NCBI GenBank assembly: GCA_025455865.1
Contig: JALOLS010000012.1
Location: 1-64,000 of the forward strand
DNA: 64,000 nucleotides
Origin: Thermoleophilia bacterium
Lineage (GTDB): Bacteria > Actinomycetota > Thermoleophilia > Miltoncostaeales > Miltoncostaeaceae
Direction: 5' to 3'
Part shown: positions 41,564 through 50,771 of the stretch, in pieces
How positions within the stretch are numbered: position 1 is the first letter of the stretch
Layout: each line of letters opens with the position of its first letter
Translations under genes and position numbers: made by a program
The notes under the pieces: model-generated
The model's database searches: none
The model's input: only the letters and a program-made list of their open reading frames with translations
Told to the model about the DNA's origin: nothing

Positions 41564-44083
41564 GTGACCGCCGGCACGTCCGGCGACTGGGCCTGGGCCA
41601 CGCGGGCCCGCTCCCTCGCGGACGTCGCGCCGCTCCGCGCGGACCTCACGGCCCCGCCGCCGGACGGCGAGGCGGCCGTGCGGCTGGCCGGCGCGCTGGT
41701 CGAGCGCGACCCCGTGCGCGCACGGGAGCTCGCCGCGGCGTCGGGCGGACCGGGCGACGTGCCCCGCCGCGCGCGGCTGGTCGAGGCGCGCGCGCTGGCC
41801 GCCCTGGGCCGGGCCGCCGACGCGCTCGCGGCGGTCCGGGACCTGCAGGCGGCCCAGGCCGCGGACGGCGGCGGTCCCGCGCCGCTGCTCGACTGGGCCG
41901 CCGGCGAGGCGCTCGCCTACCTGGGCGCCCTCGACGAGGCGGCCGCGCGGTTCACCGAGGCGCTCGGCCGCTTCGGCGAGGCCGGCGATGCGGTGGGGAC
42001 GGCCCGGGCCCGGCTCGGGCTGGCCAAGGTGCACTGGGCCCGCGAGGATCACGTGGGCGCGCTCGCCGAGGCGCGCCTGGCCCTCGACACGCTGGAGGCG
42101 GCGGGGGACCCCGACGCGCCCGGGCGCGCCCACGCCCTGAACCTGCAGGGGCTCGCCCTCTGGCAGCACGGCCGGCCCGACGAGGCCCTCGAGGTCCTGA
42201 TGACCGCCGAGCGCCTCGCCCGGGAGCACGGGTGCCTGGTCCCGGCCGGCCTCGCCGTGGTCAACCGGGCGCTGCTCCTGATCGACCTCGGGCGCGACGA
42301 GGACGCCGGGCGCCTGCTCGCGGCGAGCCTCGACGGGCCCCTGGCGGCGAACCCCCGGGCGCTCAGCGGGATCGAGCACGCCCAGGGCCGCCTCTGCCTG
42401 CGGCGGGAGGACCTGCCGGCGGCCGAGCGCCACCTGCGCGCCGCCATCGCCACCGCCGACGACGCCGACCTGCCGGCCTTCGCGCTCACCGCCCGCCAGG
42501 ACCTCGCCGCCTGCGTCGAGGCCCAGGGCCGGCTCGGGGAGGCCCTGGGCCTGCTCCGTGAGGCCCATGCCGCCGAGCGGGCGATCATGGGCGAGCACGG
42601 CGAGCAGCGTCTCTGGGCCATCCGGATGCAGCGTGACCTGCTGGCCGCCCGCGCGGCCGAGGAGCGCCTGGCCCGGGAGCGCGAGGCGCTGGAGGCCCGC
42701 GTGGCCGAGCGGACCCGGGAGCTCTCGGGTGCGCTGGAGGCCCTGCGCGACGAGATGGCCATCCGCGAGACCGTCCAGGAGCGTCTCCGCCACCTCGCCC
42801 GCCACGACGGCCTGACCGGCCTGCCGAACCGCGACGCCATGCGCCGCGAGGTCGCGCTCGCGCTCGCGCGGGCCGGCCCCGCGGGCGGGCGGGTGGCGGC
42901 GCTCCTGGTCGACCTCGACGGCTTCAAGCACGTGAACGACACCATGGGCCACGGCGTCGGCGACCGGGTCCTGCGGGCCGCGGCCGGGCGGCTGGACGAG
43001 GCGGTGCCCGACGGGGCGGTGGTGGGGCGCGTGGGCGGGGACGAGTTCCTCGTGGTGGTGCCCGCGTGTCCGGGACGCGCGGCGGCGGCGGAGCTCGCCG
43101 GGCGCCTGCGCGCCGCGCTCGACCCGCCGCTCGAGGCCGGCGACCTGCGCTTCCACATCCGGGCGACCGTCGGCGTGGCGATCAGCCCCGAGGACGGCGG
43201 CGACGAGGAGGCGCTGCTGCGGGCCGCCGACCTCGCCATGTACGCCGGCAAGGCCGGCGGGCGGGGCCGGTGGGCCTTCCACGCCGCCGGGATGGGCGAC
43301 GCCTCGCGCCGGCGCATGGCCCTGCAGGGGGCCCTGCCCGGGGCGGCCGGCCGGGATGAGCTCGAGGCGGTGTTCCAGCCGCGGGTGCGCCTCGCCGACG
43401 GGCGGGTGGCGGCGGTCGAGGCCCTGGCCCGGTGGCACCACCCCGCGCTCGGGGCGGTCGCGCCGGGTGAGTTCATCGCGGTGTGCGAGGACACCGGGGA
43501 GATCCGCGAGGTCGGCGCCTGGATGCTCGGGCGCGCGCTCGAGACCGCCGCCGCCCTGGCCGCGGCCGGCCACGACGACGTCGGGGTGTCGGTGAACGTG
43601 TCGCCCCTGCAGCTGGCGACCGCCGACTTCCCCGCCGCCGTGCGTGACGCCCTCGCGCGCGCCGGCGTCGCCCCCCGGCGGCTGGAGCTCGAGGTCACCG
43701 AGAGCGCGGCCCTGGACCCGGGCGGGCTCGCGGCGGCGACCCTGACCGAGACCCGGGCGACCGGGGTGCGGGTGGCCCTGGACGACTTCGGCTCGGGCTA
43801 CTCCAACCTCGCCCACCTCGCGCGGCTGCCGGTGGACCGGGTCAAGCTCGACGCCGGCCTGGTCCGGGACCTGGAGCGGCGTCGCGACGCCCGTGCCATC
43901 GCCGCGGCGGTCGTGGCGCTGGCCGGCGAGATCGGCCTCGGGGTGACCGCCGAGGGGGTCGAGCGATCCGGGCAGCTCGACCTGCTGCGGGCGATGGGCT
44001 GCGACGAGGGGCAGGGGTTCCTGTTCTCGGCGGCGGTGCCGGCCGGCGCGGTGCTCGCCGCCGTCGCCCACGGAGCCGCTTGA
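41564..44083 (+). CDS. TPR-GGDEF-EAL cyclic-di-GMP signalling protein
   Basis: An 839-residue cytosolic protein. Residues about 40-350 are alpha-helical TPR-like repeats, 355-405 a charged coiled coil, 410-570 a GGDEF domain with intact GGDEF at 491-495 (the RxxD inhibitory site is absent), and 585-830 an EAL domain. The EAL catalytic set is present: VEALARW, NVSPLQL, EVTES, DDFGSGYSN, VKLD, TAEGVE and QGFLF. It could make and break c-di-GMP, with the TPR part sensing a partner protein. It has no membrane segment or PAS domain. GTG at 41564 overlaps a short leader frame; its stop overlaps the next gene (TTGA). Confidence 0.92.
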   Translation: MTAGTSGDWAWATRARSLADVAPLRADLTAPPPDGEAAVRLAGALVERDPVRARELAAASGGPGDVPRRARLVEARALAALGRAADALAAVRDLQAAQAADGGGPAPLLDWAAGEALAYLGALDEAAARFTEALGRFGEAGDAVGTARARLGLAKVHWAREDHVGALAEARLALDTLEAAGDPDAPGRAHALNLQGLALWQHGRPDEALEVLMTAERLAREHGCLVPAGLAVVNRALLLIDLGRDEDAGRLLAASLDGPLAANPRALSGIEHAQGRLCLRREDLPAAERHLRAAIATADDADLPAFALTARQDLAACVEAQGRLGEALGLLREAHAAERAIMGEHGEQRLWAIRMQRDLLAARAAEERLAREREALEARVAERTRELSGALEALRDEMAIRETVQERLRHLARHDGLTGLPNRDAMRREVALALARAGPAGGRVAALLVDLDGFKHVNDTMGHGVGDRVLRAAAGRLDEAVPDGAVVGRVGGDEFLVVVPACPGRAAAAELAGRLRAALDPPLEAGDLRFHIRATVGVAISPEDGGDEEALLRAADLAMYAGKAGGRGRWAFHAAGMGDASRRRMALQGALPGAAGRDELEAVFQPRVRLADGRVAAVEALARWHHPALGAVAPGEFIAVCEDTGEIREVGAWMLGRALETAAALAAAGHDDVGVSVNVSPLQLATADFPAAVRDALARAGVAPRRLELEVTESAALDPGGLAAATLTETRATGVRVALDDFGSGYSNLAHLARLPVDRVKLDAGLVRDLERRRDARAIAAAVVALAGEIGLGVTAEGVERSGQLDLLRAMGCDEGQGFLFSAAVPAGAVLAAVAHGAA

Positions 44084-45351
44084 CCTCGGGGCGCCGCCGC
44101 GCCACCGTGCCGGGGGTGCGCGAGCGGGGCGGACGGGTGGTGGTGCTGGGCGGCGGGCCGGCGGGGCTCGGCGCGGCGCTGGCGCTGGCCCGGGCCGGTG
44201 AGCCGGTCACCCTGCTGGACGGCGCGGACGGGGTGGGCGGGCTCTGCCGCACCCGGCGCCGGGAGGGCTTCGCCTACGACCTCGGCGGGCACATCCCGTT
44301 CGTGCGCGGCGAGGACCGCCGGGCGTGGATGGCCGAGCTGCTGGACGGCGCCGTGCGGTGGGTGGGCCGGCCGGTCGCCTCGGTGGCCGACGGGCGCCTG
44401 CGCCGTGGGCGCTACATCGACCAGCGCCCGGACGCCCCGTTCACCCCGGTCCCCGAGGACGGCACCGCGGCCGGCTACCTGGGCGGCCTGTGCGGCGCCG
44501 GGTTCCGGGACCGGGTCATGCGCCGGTACCTGGAGAAGGTGGACGGGGTGCCCCTGGAGCGGATCACCGCATCCCGTGCCCACAAGCTCGACGTGGAGCA
44601 GCGCGCGCCCGACGGCTTCTGGTACCCCGAGGACGGGATCGGCGCGCTCATGGACGCCATGGCCGCGGCGGCGGTGGCGGCGGGGGCCGAGGTTCGGCTG
44701 GGGGCCCGGGTCGAGCGGATCGACTGCGCGGGGGGGCGGGTGCGCGCGGTGGAGGCCGGCGGCGAGCGCATCGGCGCGCACGCGGTGGTCCTCGGGATCC
44801 CGCCGGCCGTCGCCCTGCGCCTGGCCGACCCGGCCCCGCCCGCGGCGGTCGTGCCGCGCCTGGGCATCCGCTCGGTCGCGCTGGTGTTCCTGGCCGTGGA
44901 TCGCGAGCGGCTCTCCGAGGAGGCCTGGATCCAGAGCGACGACCCCGCCGTGCCGTTCGCCCGCGTGGCGGAGTTCCCCAACTGGAGCCCCCGGATGGCC
45001 CCGCCCGGGCGCACCGTGCTCGGGCTCGAGTGCTACGGCAGTGCCGACCCGCCGGACGCCGTCTGGTCGCTCACCGACCGCGACCTCGGCGCGGCCTGCG
45101 CGCGGGCCCTGGTGGACCCGCTCGGGCTGCTCGACGACCCCGGCGCGGCGCGGCTGCTGGAGGTCGTGCGCCTGCCCCGGGCCTACCCGCTGGTCGACGC
45201 CCGCCGCCAGGAGGAGGCCGCGCGGCCCGCGCGGTGGCTCGCCGGCGTCGAGGGGCTCCACGGCGCCCAGGGCGGGACGATCATGACCGCGGTGGAGGCC
45301 GGCGAGCGGGCCGCGGCCGCGGCCCTGGAGCGGGCGCCGGTGGCCGGGTGA
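44080..45351 (+). CDS. FAD-dependent amine-oxidase-like / protoporphyrinogen-oxidase-like protein
   Basis: A 423-residue flavoprotein with an N-terminal Rossmann motif VVVLGGGPAGLGAALALARAG, VGGLCRTRRREGFAYDLGGH (the GG doublet typical of flavin amine oxidases and UDP-galactopyranose mutases), and a C-terminal GLHGAQGGTIMTAVEAGERA FAD segment. The substrate is unknown; the family includes protoporphyrinogen oxidase and squalene-associated desaturases. The TTG start overlaps the GGDEF-EAL stop and its stop overlaps glcD, so it sits inside one translationally coupled operon. A GTG at 44107 is another start. Confidence 0.78.
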   Translation: MTSGRRRATVPGVRERGGRVVVLGGGPAGLGAALALARAGEPVTLLDGADGVGGLCRTRRREGFAYDLGGHIPFVRGEDRRAWMAELLDGAVRWVGRPVASVADGRLRRGRYIDQRPDAPFTPVPEDGTAAGYLGGLCGAGFRDRVMRRYLEKVDGVPLERITASRAHKLDVEQRAPDGFWYPEDGIGALMDAMAAAAVAAGAEVRLGARVERIDCAGGRVRAVEAGGERIGAHAVVLGIPPAVALRLADPAPPAAVVPRLGIRSVALVFLAVDRERLSEEAWIQSDDPAVPFARVAEFPNWSPRMAPPGRTVLGLECYGSADPPDAVWSLTDRDLGAACARALVDPLGLLDDPGAARLLEVVRLPRAYPLVDARRQEEAARPARWLAGVEGLHGAQGGTIMTAVEAGERAAAAALERAPVAG

Positions 45352-46805
45352 GCACCACCCTGCCCGCTCCGGCCGCGCTCGCGGCGGGCTTCCGCGCCAT
45401 CCTCGGCCCCGACCGCGTGCTGGACGGCGCCGTGGAGCGCGACCTGTACTCGCGCGACGGCCTGGTGACCGACGGCGACTGCGCCCTGGTGCTGCTGCCC
45501 GAGACCGCCGCCGAGGTGTCGGGGTGCCTGCGCGAGGCCGCCCGGCTCGGCCTGGCCGTGGTCCCGCGCGGGTCGGGCACCGGGCTCACCGGGGCCGCGG
45601 TGCCCCTGGAGGGGGGCGTGGTGGTCTCGCTCGCGCGGATGCGGCGGATCGGCGAGGTCGACGTGGCCAACGGCTGCGTGTGGGTGGAGCCGGGGGTCCT
45701 GAACCTGGACGTGAGCGCCGCCGTGGCGCACCTGGGCCTGCACTACGCGCCCGACCCCTCCAGCCAGGCCGCGTGCTCGATCGGCGGCAACGTCGGCACC
45801 AACGCCGGCGGCCCCCACTGCCTGGCCGCCGGGGTCACCGTGCAGCACGTGCTCGGGATGGAGATCGTGCTCCCCGACGGCGAGGTGCTGGTGCTCGGCG
45901 GCCCGGCCCCCGACCCGCCCGGGTACGACCTGCGCGGCGTGGTGGTGGGCGCCGAGGGCACGGTGGGCGTGGTGACCCGCGTGTGCCTGCGCCTGTCCCC
46001 GCTCCCGCCCGCCGTCCGCACCGTGCTCCTGGACTTCGCGACCACCGCGGAGGCCGGCTCCACCGTGGGCGGCATCATCGCCGCCGGGGTCGTGCCTGCG
46101 GCCATCGAGATGATGGACACCGGGATGATCGTCGCGGTCGAGGCCTTCACCCACGCGGGCCTGCCGACCGACGCCGCCGCGGTCGTGCTGGTGGAGGTCG
46201 ACGGGTCGCCGGCCCAGGTCGAGGCCCAGATGGCGGTGGTGGAGCGCGTGGCCCGTGAGCAGGGCGTGCGCCAGGTGCGCGTGGCCCGCGACGAGGCCGA
46301 GCGGGCGCTGCTGTGGAAGGCGCGCAAGAGCGCGTTCGGCGCGGTCGCCCGCATCCGGCCGAACTCCTACCTGCACGACTGCGTGGTCCCGCGCACCCGG
46401 CTCGTCGAGGTCCTCCACGAGATCCAGCGCATCGGGCGCGAGCACGATCTGCTGATCGTGAACGTCTTCCACGCCGGCGACGGCAACCTGCATCCGCTCA
46501 TCGCCTACGACCGCCGTGATCCCGAGGAGGTGGCCCGCGTCCTGGCCGCCGGCGACGCCATCGTGGAGCTCTGTCTCTCGGTGGGCGGGGTGCTCTCGGG
46601 CGAGCACGGCATCGGGATCGAGAAGCGCGACGCGATGGCCCTGGCGTTCTCCCCCACCGACCTCGCGGCCCAGGCGTGCGTGCGCGCGGCCTTCGACCCG
46701 GCGGGCCGCATGAACCCGGGCAAGGTCCTCCCGGCCGGGAGCCGCTGCGGCGAGGCCGCCCTCGCCGGCCGCGAGGTCCACGTGCCGGACGGCGCGTGGA
46801 TCTGA
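45348..46805 (+). CDS. glcD: glycolate/D-lactate oxidase FAD subunit
   Basis: A 485-residue FAD-linked oxidase of the vanillyl-alcohol-oxidase fold. VVPRGSGTGLTGAAVPL and SSQAACSIGGNVGTNAGGPH are the pyrophosphate-binding segments, GAEGTVGVVT follows, and the substrate region has NVFHAGDGNLHP and SGEHGIGIEK. With GlcE and GlcF it oxidises glycolate to glyoxylate (or a related 2-hydroxyacid) and passes electrons to the quinone pool. GTG at 45348 overlaps the preceding stop (GTGA). Confidence 0.92.
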   Translation: MSTTLPAPAALAAGFRAILGPDRVLDGAVERDLYSRDGLVTDGDCALVLLPETAAEVSGCLREAARLGLAVVPRGSGTGLTGAAVPLEGGVVVSLARMRRIGEVDVANGCVWVEPGVLNLDVSAAVAHLGLHYAPDPSSQAACSIGGNVGTNAGGPHCLAAGVTVQHVLGMEIVLPDGEVLVLGGPAPDPPGYDLRGVVVGAEGTVGVVTRVCLRLSPLPPAVRTVLLDFATTAEAGSTVGGIIAAGVVPAAIEMMDTGMIVAVEAFTHAGLPTDAAAVVLVEVDGSPAQVEAQMAVVERVAREQGVRQVRVARDEAERALLWKARKSAFGAVARIRPNSYLHDCVVPRTRLVEVLHEIQRIGREHDLLIVNVFHAGDGNLHPLIAYDRRDPEEVARVLAAGDAIVELCLSVGGVLSGEHGIGIEKRDAMALAFSPTDLAAQACVRAAFDPAGRMNPGKVLPAGSRCGEAALAGREVHVPDGAWI

Positions 46806-47851
46806 CCCCCCGGAGCCCCGACGCGGTCGCCGCCGCGCTCGCCCGCGCGAGCCGCGACGGGCTCACCGTGGACCCGCGCGGCGGGGGCACCAAGTCGCGG
46901 CGCGGCCTTCCCGGGTCCGCCGGCACGGTGCTCTCCACCGCCGGCCTCACGCGGGTGGTGGACCACGCCCCCGGGGACATGACCCTCACCGTCGAGGCGG
47001 GCCTCCCGGTCGCCGAGGTCGCCGCGCTCACCGCGCGCGACGGCCAGTGGTGGCCGCAGGCGGAGGAGCGCCCGGGCGCGACGGTGGGCGGGGTGCTCGC
47101 GGCGGCGGCGAGCGCCCGCGGGCGCCTGCGGCACGGGCCGGTGCGCGACAGCCTGCTCGAGGTGGTCCTCGCCACCGGCGACGGCCGCCTGGTGAAGGGG
47201 GGCGGGCGCACGGTCAAGGGGGTCGCGGGGTATGACCTGCCACGGCTGGTGTGCGGGTCGCTGGGCACCCTGGGGGTCATCGTGCAGGTGACCCTGAAGC
47301 TCTGGCCGCGGCCGGCCGAGAGCGGGTGGTACTGCGCGGAGGCGACCGCCGCCGAGGCCGCCGCCCTGGCCGCGCGGGTCATGGCCGAGACCTACCGGCC
47401 GGCCTCGGTGGTGCTGACCCCGCAGGCGCTGTGGGTGGCCCTCGAGGGGGCCGCCGCCGACGTGGCGCCGCCCGCCGGGATGGCCGCATCGGAGGCGCCG
47501 CCCGGCCTCGCGGGGGCCGGCATCGTCGAGTGCGGGGTGCCGCCCGCGCGCCTGGCCGACCTGGTCGCCGGCCTGGCGGCGGACGGCCGGGACTACGAGG
47601 CCTGGGCCGGCGTCGGGACGTGCCTGGTGGCGGTGGCCACGGCCGGGGACGTGGCCGCGGTGCGCGAGCGGGCCCTCGCCCTGGACGGGCACGCCCAGGT
47701 GGTGGACGGCCCCCCCGGCCTGCGCGCCGACCCGTTCGGCCCGCCCCCGCCGGGCCTCGCCATCATGCGCCGGCTGAAACGCGCGTTCGACCCGGCCGGG
47801 GTGATGAGCCCGGGACGCTTCGTCGGCGACGTCCAGGAGGTGGCCGCGTGA
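46796..47851 (+). CDS. glcE: glycolate oxidase subunit, FAD-binding
   Basis: A 351-residue FAD-binding subunit, shorter than GlcD as usual for GlcE. VDPRGGGTKSRRG is the nucleotide loop, ATVGGVLAAAASARGRLRHG and VKGVAGYDLPRLVCGSLG the conserved FAD contacts. It ends with FDPAGVMSPGRF, parallel to the C-terminus of GlcD (FDPAGRMNPGK). The GTG at 46796 overlaps the glcD stop by 10 nt. Confidence 0.9.
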   Translation: MDLTPRSPDAVAAALARASRDGLTVDPRGGGTKSRRGLPGSAGTVLSTAGLTRVVDHAPGDMTLTVEAGLPVAEVAALTARDGQWWPQAEERPGATVGGVLAAAASARGRLRHGPVRDSLLEVVLATGDGRLVKGGGRTVKGVAGYDLPRLVCGSLGTLGVIVQVTLKLWPRPAESGWYCAEATAAEAAALAARVMAETYRPASVVLTPQALWVALEGAAADVAPPAGMAASEAPPGLAGAGIVECGVPPARLADLVAGLAADGRDYEAWAGVGTCLVAVATAGDVAAVRERALALDGHAQVVDGPPGLRADPFGPPPPGLAIMRRLKRAFDPAGVMSPGRFVGDVQEVAA

Positions 47852-49113
47852 CCCTCACCCCGTCCCCGCCCATGGGCGACCGCGCGCGCTGGTTCGCCGG
47901 GGTCACCGCGCCGGCCGACGACGACCTGGCCACCTGCGTGGCCTGCGGGCTGTGCCTGCCCCACTGCCCGACCTTCCGGGTGATGGGCCGCGAGGACCAC
48001 TCGCCCCGCGGGCGCATCGCCGCCATGCGCACCATCGCCGAGGGCCGCGCCGAGGTCGATGAGACCTTCGGGCGGATGATGGACGAGTGCCTGGCCTGCC
48101 GCGCCTGCGAGGCCGCCTGCCCGAGCGGCGTCCCCTACGGACGCATGATCGAGGCCGCCCGCGCCCAGGTGGAGGTCATCCGCCCCGCGCCCGCAAAGGG
48201 CGTCAGGCGGGCCGGGCTCGCCTGGGCGCTGCCGCGCCGGCGGGTGACGCGCGCGATGGCCTTCGGCCTCGGGGTGGCCCAGGCGCTGCGGCTGGACCGG
48301 CTGGCCCCCGAGCGCATGCGCGCGAGCACCCCCCGGGTGTCGCTGCGCGAGCTGGTGACCCCGCTCGGCGCCGACCGCGGGAGCGGCCCGGTCGCCGCGC
48401 TCCTGGTGGGATGCGTGATGGAGGGCGCGTTCCGCCCGGTGCACCGGGCGACGCTGGAGGCCGTGGCCGGGGCCGGGTACCGCGCGGTGGTGCCGCGCGA
48501 CAACGGCTGCTGCGGGGCGCTCGCCGCCCACTACGGCCAGCCCGACGCCGCGAGGAGCATGGCGCGGGCGCGCATCCGCGACCTGGAGCGGGCCGACCTG
48601 GTGGTGGTGAACTCGGCCGGCTGCAGCGCCCACATGAAGGCCTACGGGGAGCTGCTGCACGACGACCCGGCCTGGGCGGCCCGGGCCGAGGCGTTCTCGG
48701 CGAAGGTGCGCGACGTGGTCGAGATGGACCTGCGGCCCGCCCCACCCCCCTCCGGCCCGCTCGGCCCGGTGGCCGTGCACGACGCCTGCCACCACCTGCA
48801 CGCCCAGGGCATCGGGCCGGAGCTGCGGCGGATGCTCACCGCCGCGGGGGGTGAGTGCCGCGAGTTGCGCGACGCCGGGCGCTGCTGCGGCGCCGCCGGC
48901 CTCTACGCGATGCTGGAGCCCGAGATGGGGTCGGAGCTCCGCCTGCAGAAGGCCCGGGCCATCGCCGAGACCGGCGCCCCGGTGGTCGCGGTGGCGAACC
49001 CGGGCTGCGCCATGCAGATCCGCACCGGCCTGCATGAGATCGGCGCCGACGTGCGGGTGGCCCATCCCGTGGAGTTGCTGCACCCCTCAGGTGGTGCTAC
49101 AGGTAGCACATGA
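47848..49113 (+). CDS. glcF: glycolate oxidase iron-sulfur subunit
   Basis: A 421-residue protein with two N-terminal [4Fe-4S] motifs, CVACGLCLPHCP and CLACRACEAACP, then two CCG domains marked by DNGCCGALAAHYG and GRCCGAAGLYAM, as in GlcF and heterodisulfide-reductase-like subunits. It relays electrons from GlcD/GlcE to the membrane quinone pool. GTG at 47848 overlaps glcE (GTGA); its TGA overlaps the vapB start (ATGA) and its last codons overlap the vapBC operator. Confidence 0.92.
   Translation: MTLTPSPPMGDRARWFAGVTAPADDDLATCVACGLCLPHCPTFRVMGREDHSPRGRIAAMRTIAEGRAEVDETFGRMMDECLACRACEAACPSGVPYGRMIEAARAQVEVIRPAPAKGVRRAGLAWALPRRRVTRAMAFGLGVAQALRLDRLAPERMRASTPRVSLRELVTPLGADRGSGPVAALLVGCVMEGAFRPVHRATLEAVAGAGYRAVVPRDNGCCGALAAHYGQPDAARSMARARIRDLERADLVVVNSAGCSAHMKAYGELLHDDPAWAARAEAFSAKVRDVVEMDLRPAPPPSGPLGPVAVHDACHHLHAQGIGPELRRMLTAAGGECRELRDAGRCCGAAGLYAMLEPEMGSELRLQKARAIAETGAPVVAVANPGCAMQIRTGLHEIGADVRVAHPVELLHPSGGATGST
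49094..49109. promoter_or_regulatory. palindromic operator abutting vapB start
   Basis: GTGCTAC (49094-49100) and GTAGCAC (49103-49109) form a perfect 7-bp inverted repeat separated by AG. The right arm ends exactly before the vapB ATG at 49110. Antitoxins of this type bind such palindromes, so it is the likely autoregulatory operator, although it lies within the end of glcF. Confidence 0.6.
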
Positions 49114-49391
49114 TCTCGATCGGGGTTCGTGAGCTCCGCCAGAACGCCTCCCGCTACCTGCGGCTGGTGGAGGGCGGCGAGACGGTGCGGGTGACCGACC
49201 GCGGCCGTCCCGTCGCCCTGATGGTGCCCGTCCCCGAGGAGACCGGGGATCGTCTGGAGCGCCTCTACCGCGAGGGGAAGGCAAAGCGGCCCACGGTGGA
49301 CTGGAAGACCCTCCCGCCGCCGATGCCGCTTCCTCCCGGGGCGACTCCACCCAGCGTCATCCTCGCCCGCATGCGCGAACATGAGCGCTGA
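49110..49391 (+). CDS. vapB: Phd/YefM-family antitoxin (VapB)
   Basis: A 93-residue antitoxin. The N-terminal half MISIGVRELRQNASRYLRLV, then GGETVRVTDRGRPVALMVP, is the Phd/YefM DNA-binding fold, and the C-terminal half is a Pro-rich, probably disordered tail that would wrap the toxin. The ATG at 49110 directly follows the palindrome and overlaps the glcF stop. It overlaps vapC by 11 nt. Confidence 0.9.
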   Translation: MISIGVRELRQNASRYLRLVEGGETVRVTDRGRPVALMVPVPEETGDRLERLYREGKAKRPTVDWKTLPPPMPLPPGATPPSVILARMREHER

Positions 49392-49788
49392 GGAGATCGC
49401 CTACCTCGACTCCTCGGCGCTGGTGAAGCTCGTGTTGAGGGAGGATGAGAGCGGCGCCCTCCGGGCCCACCTCGACGGGTCGCGGGTCGCGGCCTCGTCG
49501 GAGCTCGCCCGCACTGAGGTGGTACGAGCCGTACGCGGGACGGTGGCTCCGTCCGTGCCGGCGGCACGCGCCCTCGTGGAGGGTCTCGTGCTGGTCGAGC
49601 TCGGAGCGGCACTGCTCACCCGGGCCGCCGACCTCGACCCCATCACCCTGAGAAGCCTCGACGCGATCCATCTGGCCAGCGCCGAGCAGATCGGCGCGGC
49701 GGAGGTCATCACCTACGACCGCCGGATGGCGGACGCCGCCCGGGCGCTCGGACTGACCGTCCGCGCGCCCGGGGCCGTCCTGGGGTGA
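49381..49788 (+). CDS. vapC: PIN-domain ribonuclease toxin (VapC)
   Basis: A 135-residue PIN domain with the four acidic metal ligands: D10 in AYLDSSALVKL, E46 in LARTEVVRAV, D94 in LRSLDAIHLA and D113 in ITYDRRM. VapC toxins cleave tRNA or rRNA and are held inactive by VapB. All catalytic positions are intact. It ends 3 nt from the convergent terC stop. Confidence 0.92.
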   Translation: MSAEEIAYLDSSALVKLVLREDESGALRAHLDGSRVAASSELARTEVVRAVRGTVAPSVPAARALVEGLVLVELGAALLTRAADLDPITLRSLDAIHLASAEQIGAAEVITYDRRMADAARALGLTVRAPGAVLG

Positions 49789-49791
49789 GCG

Positions 49792-50763
49792 TCAGCCCGC
49801 CGGGGCGGGCTGGACCGGCGGGTCGTCCCGGTCCTGGTCCTTCGTCGCCCGCAGCGAGGCGATGATCGAGACGGCCAGCGTGAGGACGATGATCGAGAGT
49901 GTGAGCCAGACCGGCAGCTTGCCGACCGGGGTCTCGGAGAGGATCAGCTTGGCGCCGGCCACGGCCAGGAGGAACGCCAGGCCGTAGTGCAGGTGCACGA
50001 AGCGCTTGAGCAGCCCGGCCAGGCAGAAGTACAGGGCGCGCAGGCCGAGCACCGCAAGCGCGATGGACGCCCAGACGATGAAGGTGTTGGTGGTGATGGC
50101 GAGCACCGCGGCCACCGAGTCGACGGCGAAGATCAGGTCGCTCGCCTCGATCGCCACCAGGGCGACCAGGAGCAGCGTGCCGGCGCGCCTGCCGTTCTCC
50201 TGCGTGAAGAAGCGCTTGCCCTCATACCGGGGCACGATGGGCCAGATCCTCCGCACCAGCCGCACGAACGGGTTCTTGTCGGGCGGCGGCATCTCGTCGT
50301 GCCGGAAGGCCATCTTGTAGCCGGTGTAGATCAGGAACGCGCCGAAGATGTAGGCGGTCCAGAAGAACGTCTCGAGCAGGCTCGCGCCGACGAAGATGAA
50401 CGCCAGGCGCAGGACCAGGGCGCCGATGACGCCCCAGAAGAGCACCCGGTGCTGGAAGCGGGCGGGGACCGCGAAGTAGGTGAAGATCAGCGCGAAGACG
50501 AAGACGTTGTCCACCGACAGCGCCTTCTCGATGAGGTAGGCGCTGTAGTAGGTGGCGGCCACCTCGCCGCCCTGCCACCACCACATGACCAGGCCGAAGC
50601 CCAGGCCGCAGGCGACCCAGATGAGGCTCCAGATCGAGGCCTCGCGGAACGAGATCTCGTGGTTGTCGCGGTGCAGGAACAGGTCCAGCGCGAGCATCGC
50701 GACGATCGCCCCACCCAGGGCGAACCAGGCCCAGAGGGGGACGGCGAAGTCGAGGGGATCCAA
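49792..50763 (-). CDS. TerC/Alx family manganese-linked membrane protein
   Basis: A 323-residue protein with about eight membrane helices. The TerC signatures are YLIEKALSVDNVFVFALIF and ALVAIEASDLIFAVDSVAAVLAIT, each with the acidic residues that form the presumed metal path. TerC/Alx proteins export Mn(II) or support metal loading of secreted enzymes. The start appears to be TTG at 50763, 11 nt after a GGAGG site. Expression is probably controlled by the manganese riboswitch upstream, with its own promoter at 50899-50904. Confidence 0.9.
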   Translation of the reverse strand: MDPLDFAVPLWAWFALGGAIVAMLALDLFLHRDNHEISFREASIWSLIWVACGLGFGLVMWWWQGGEVAATYYSAYLIEKALSVDNVFVFALIFTYFAVPARFQHRVLFWGVIGALVLRLAFIFVGASLLETFFWTAYIFGAFLIYTGYKMAFRHDEMPPPDKNPFVRLVRRIWPIVPRYEGKRFFTQENGRRAGTLLLVALVAIEASDLIFAVDSVAAVLAITTNTFIVWASIALAVLGLRALYFCLAGLLKRFVHLHYGLAFLLAVAGAKLILSETPVGKLPVWLTLSIIVLTLAVSIIASLRATKDQDRDDPPVQPAPAG

Positions 50764-50771
50764 CGGGGGAC

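Noticed and set aside
40432-42561. Long plus-strand open frame crossing ctaB and the GGDEF-EAL gene
   Set aside because: It would overlap ctaB on the other strand and the GGDEF-EAL gene in another frame; the product is repetitive Arg/Gly sequence.
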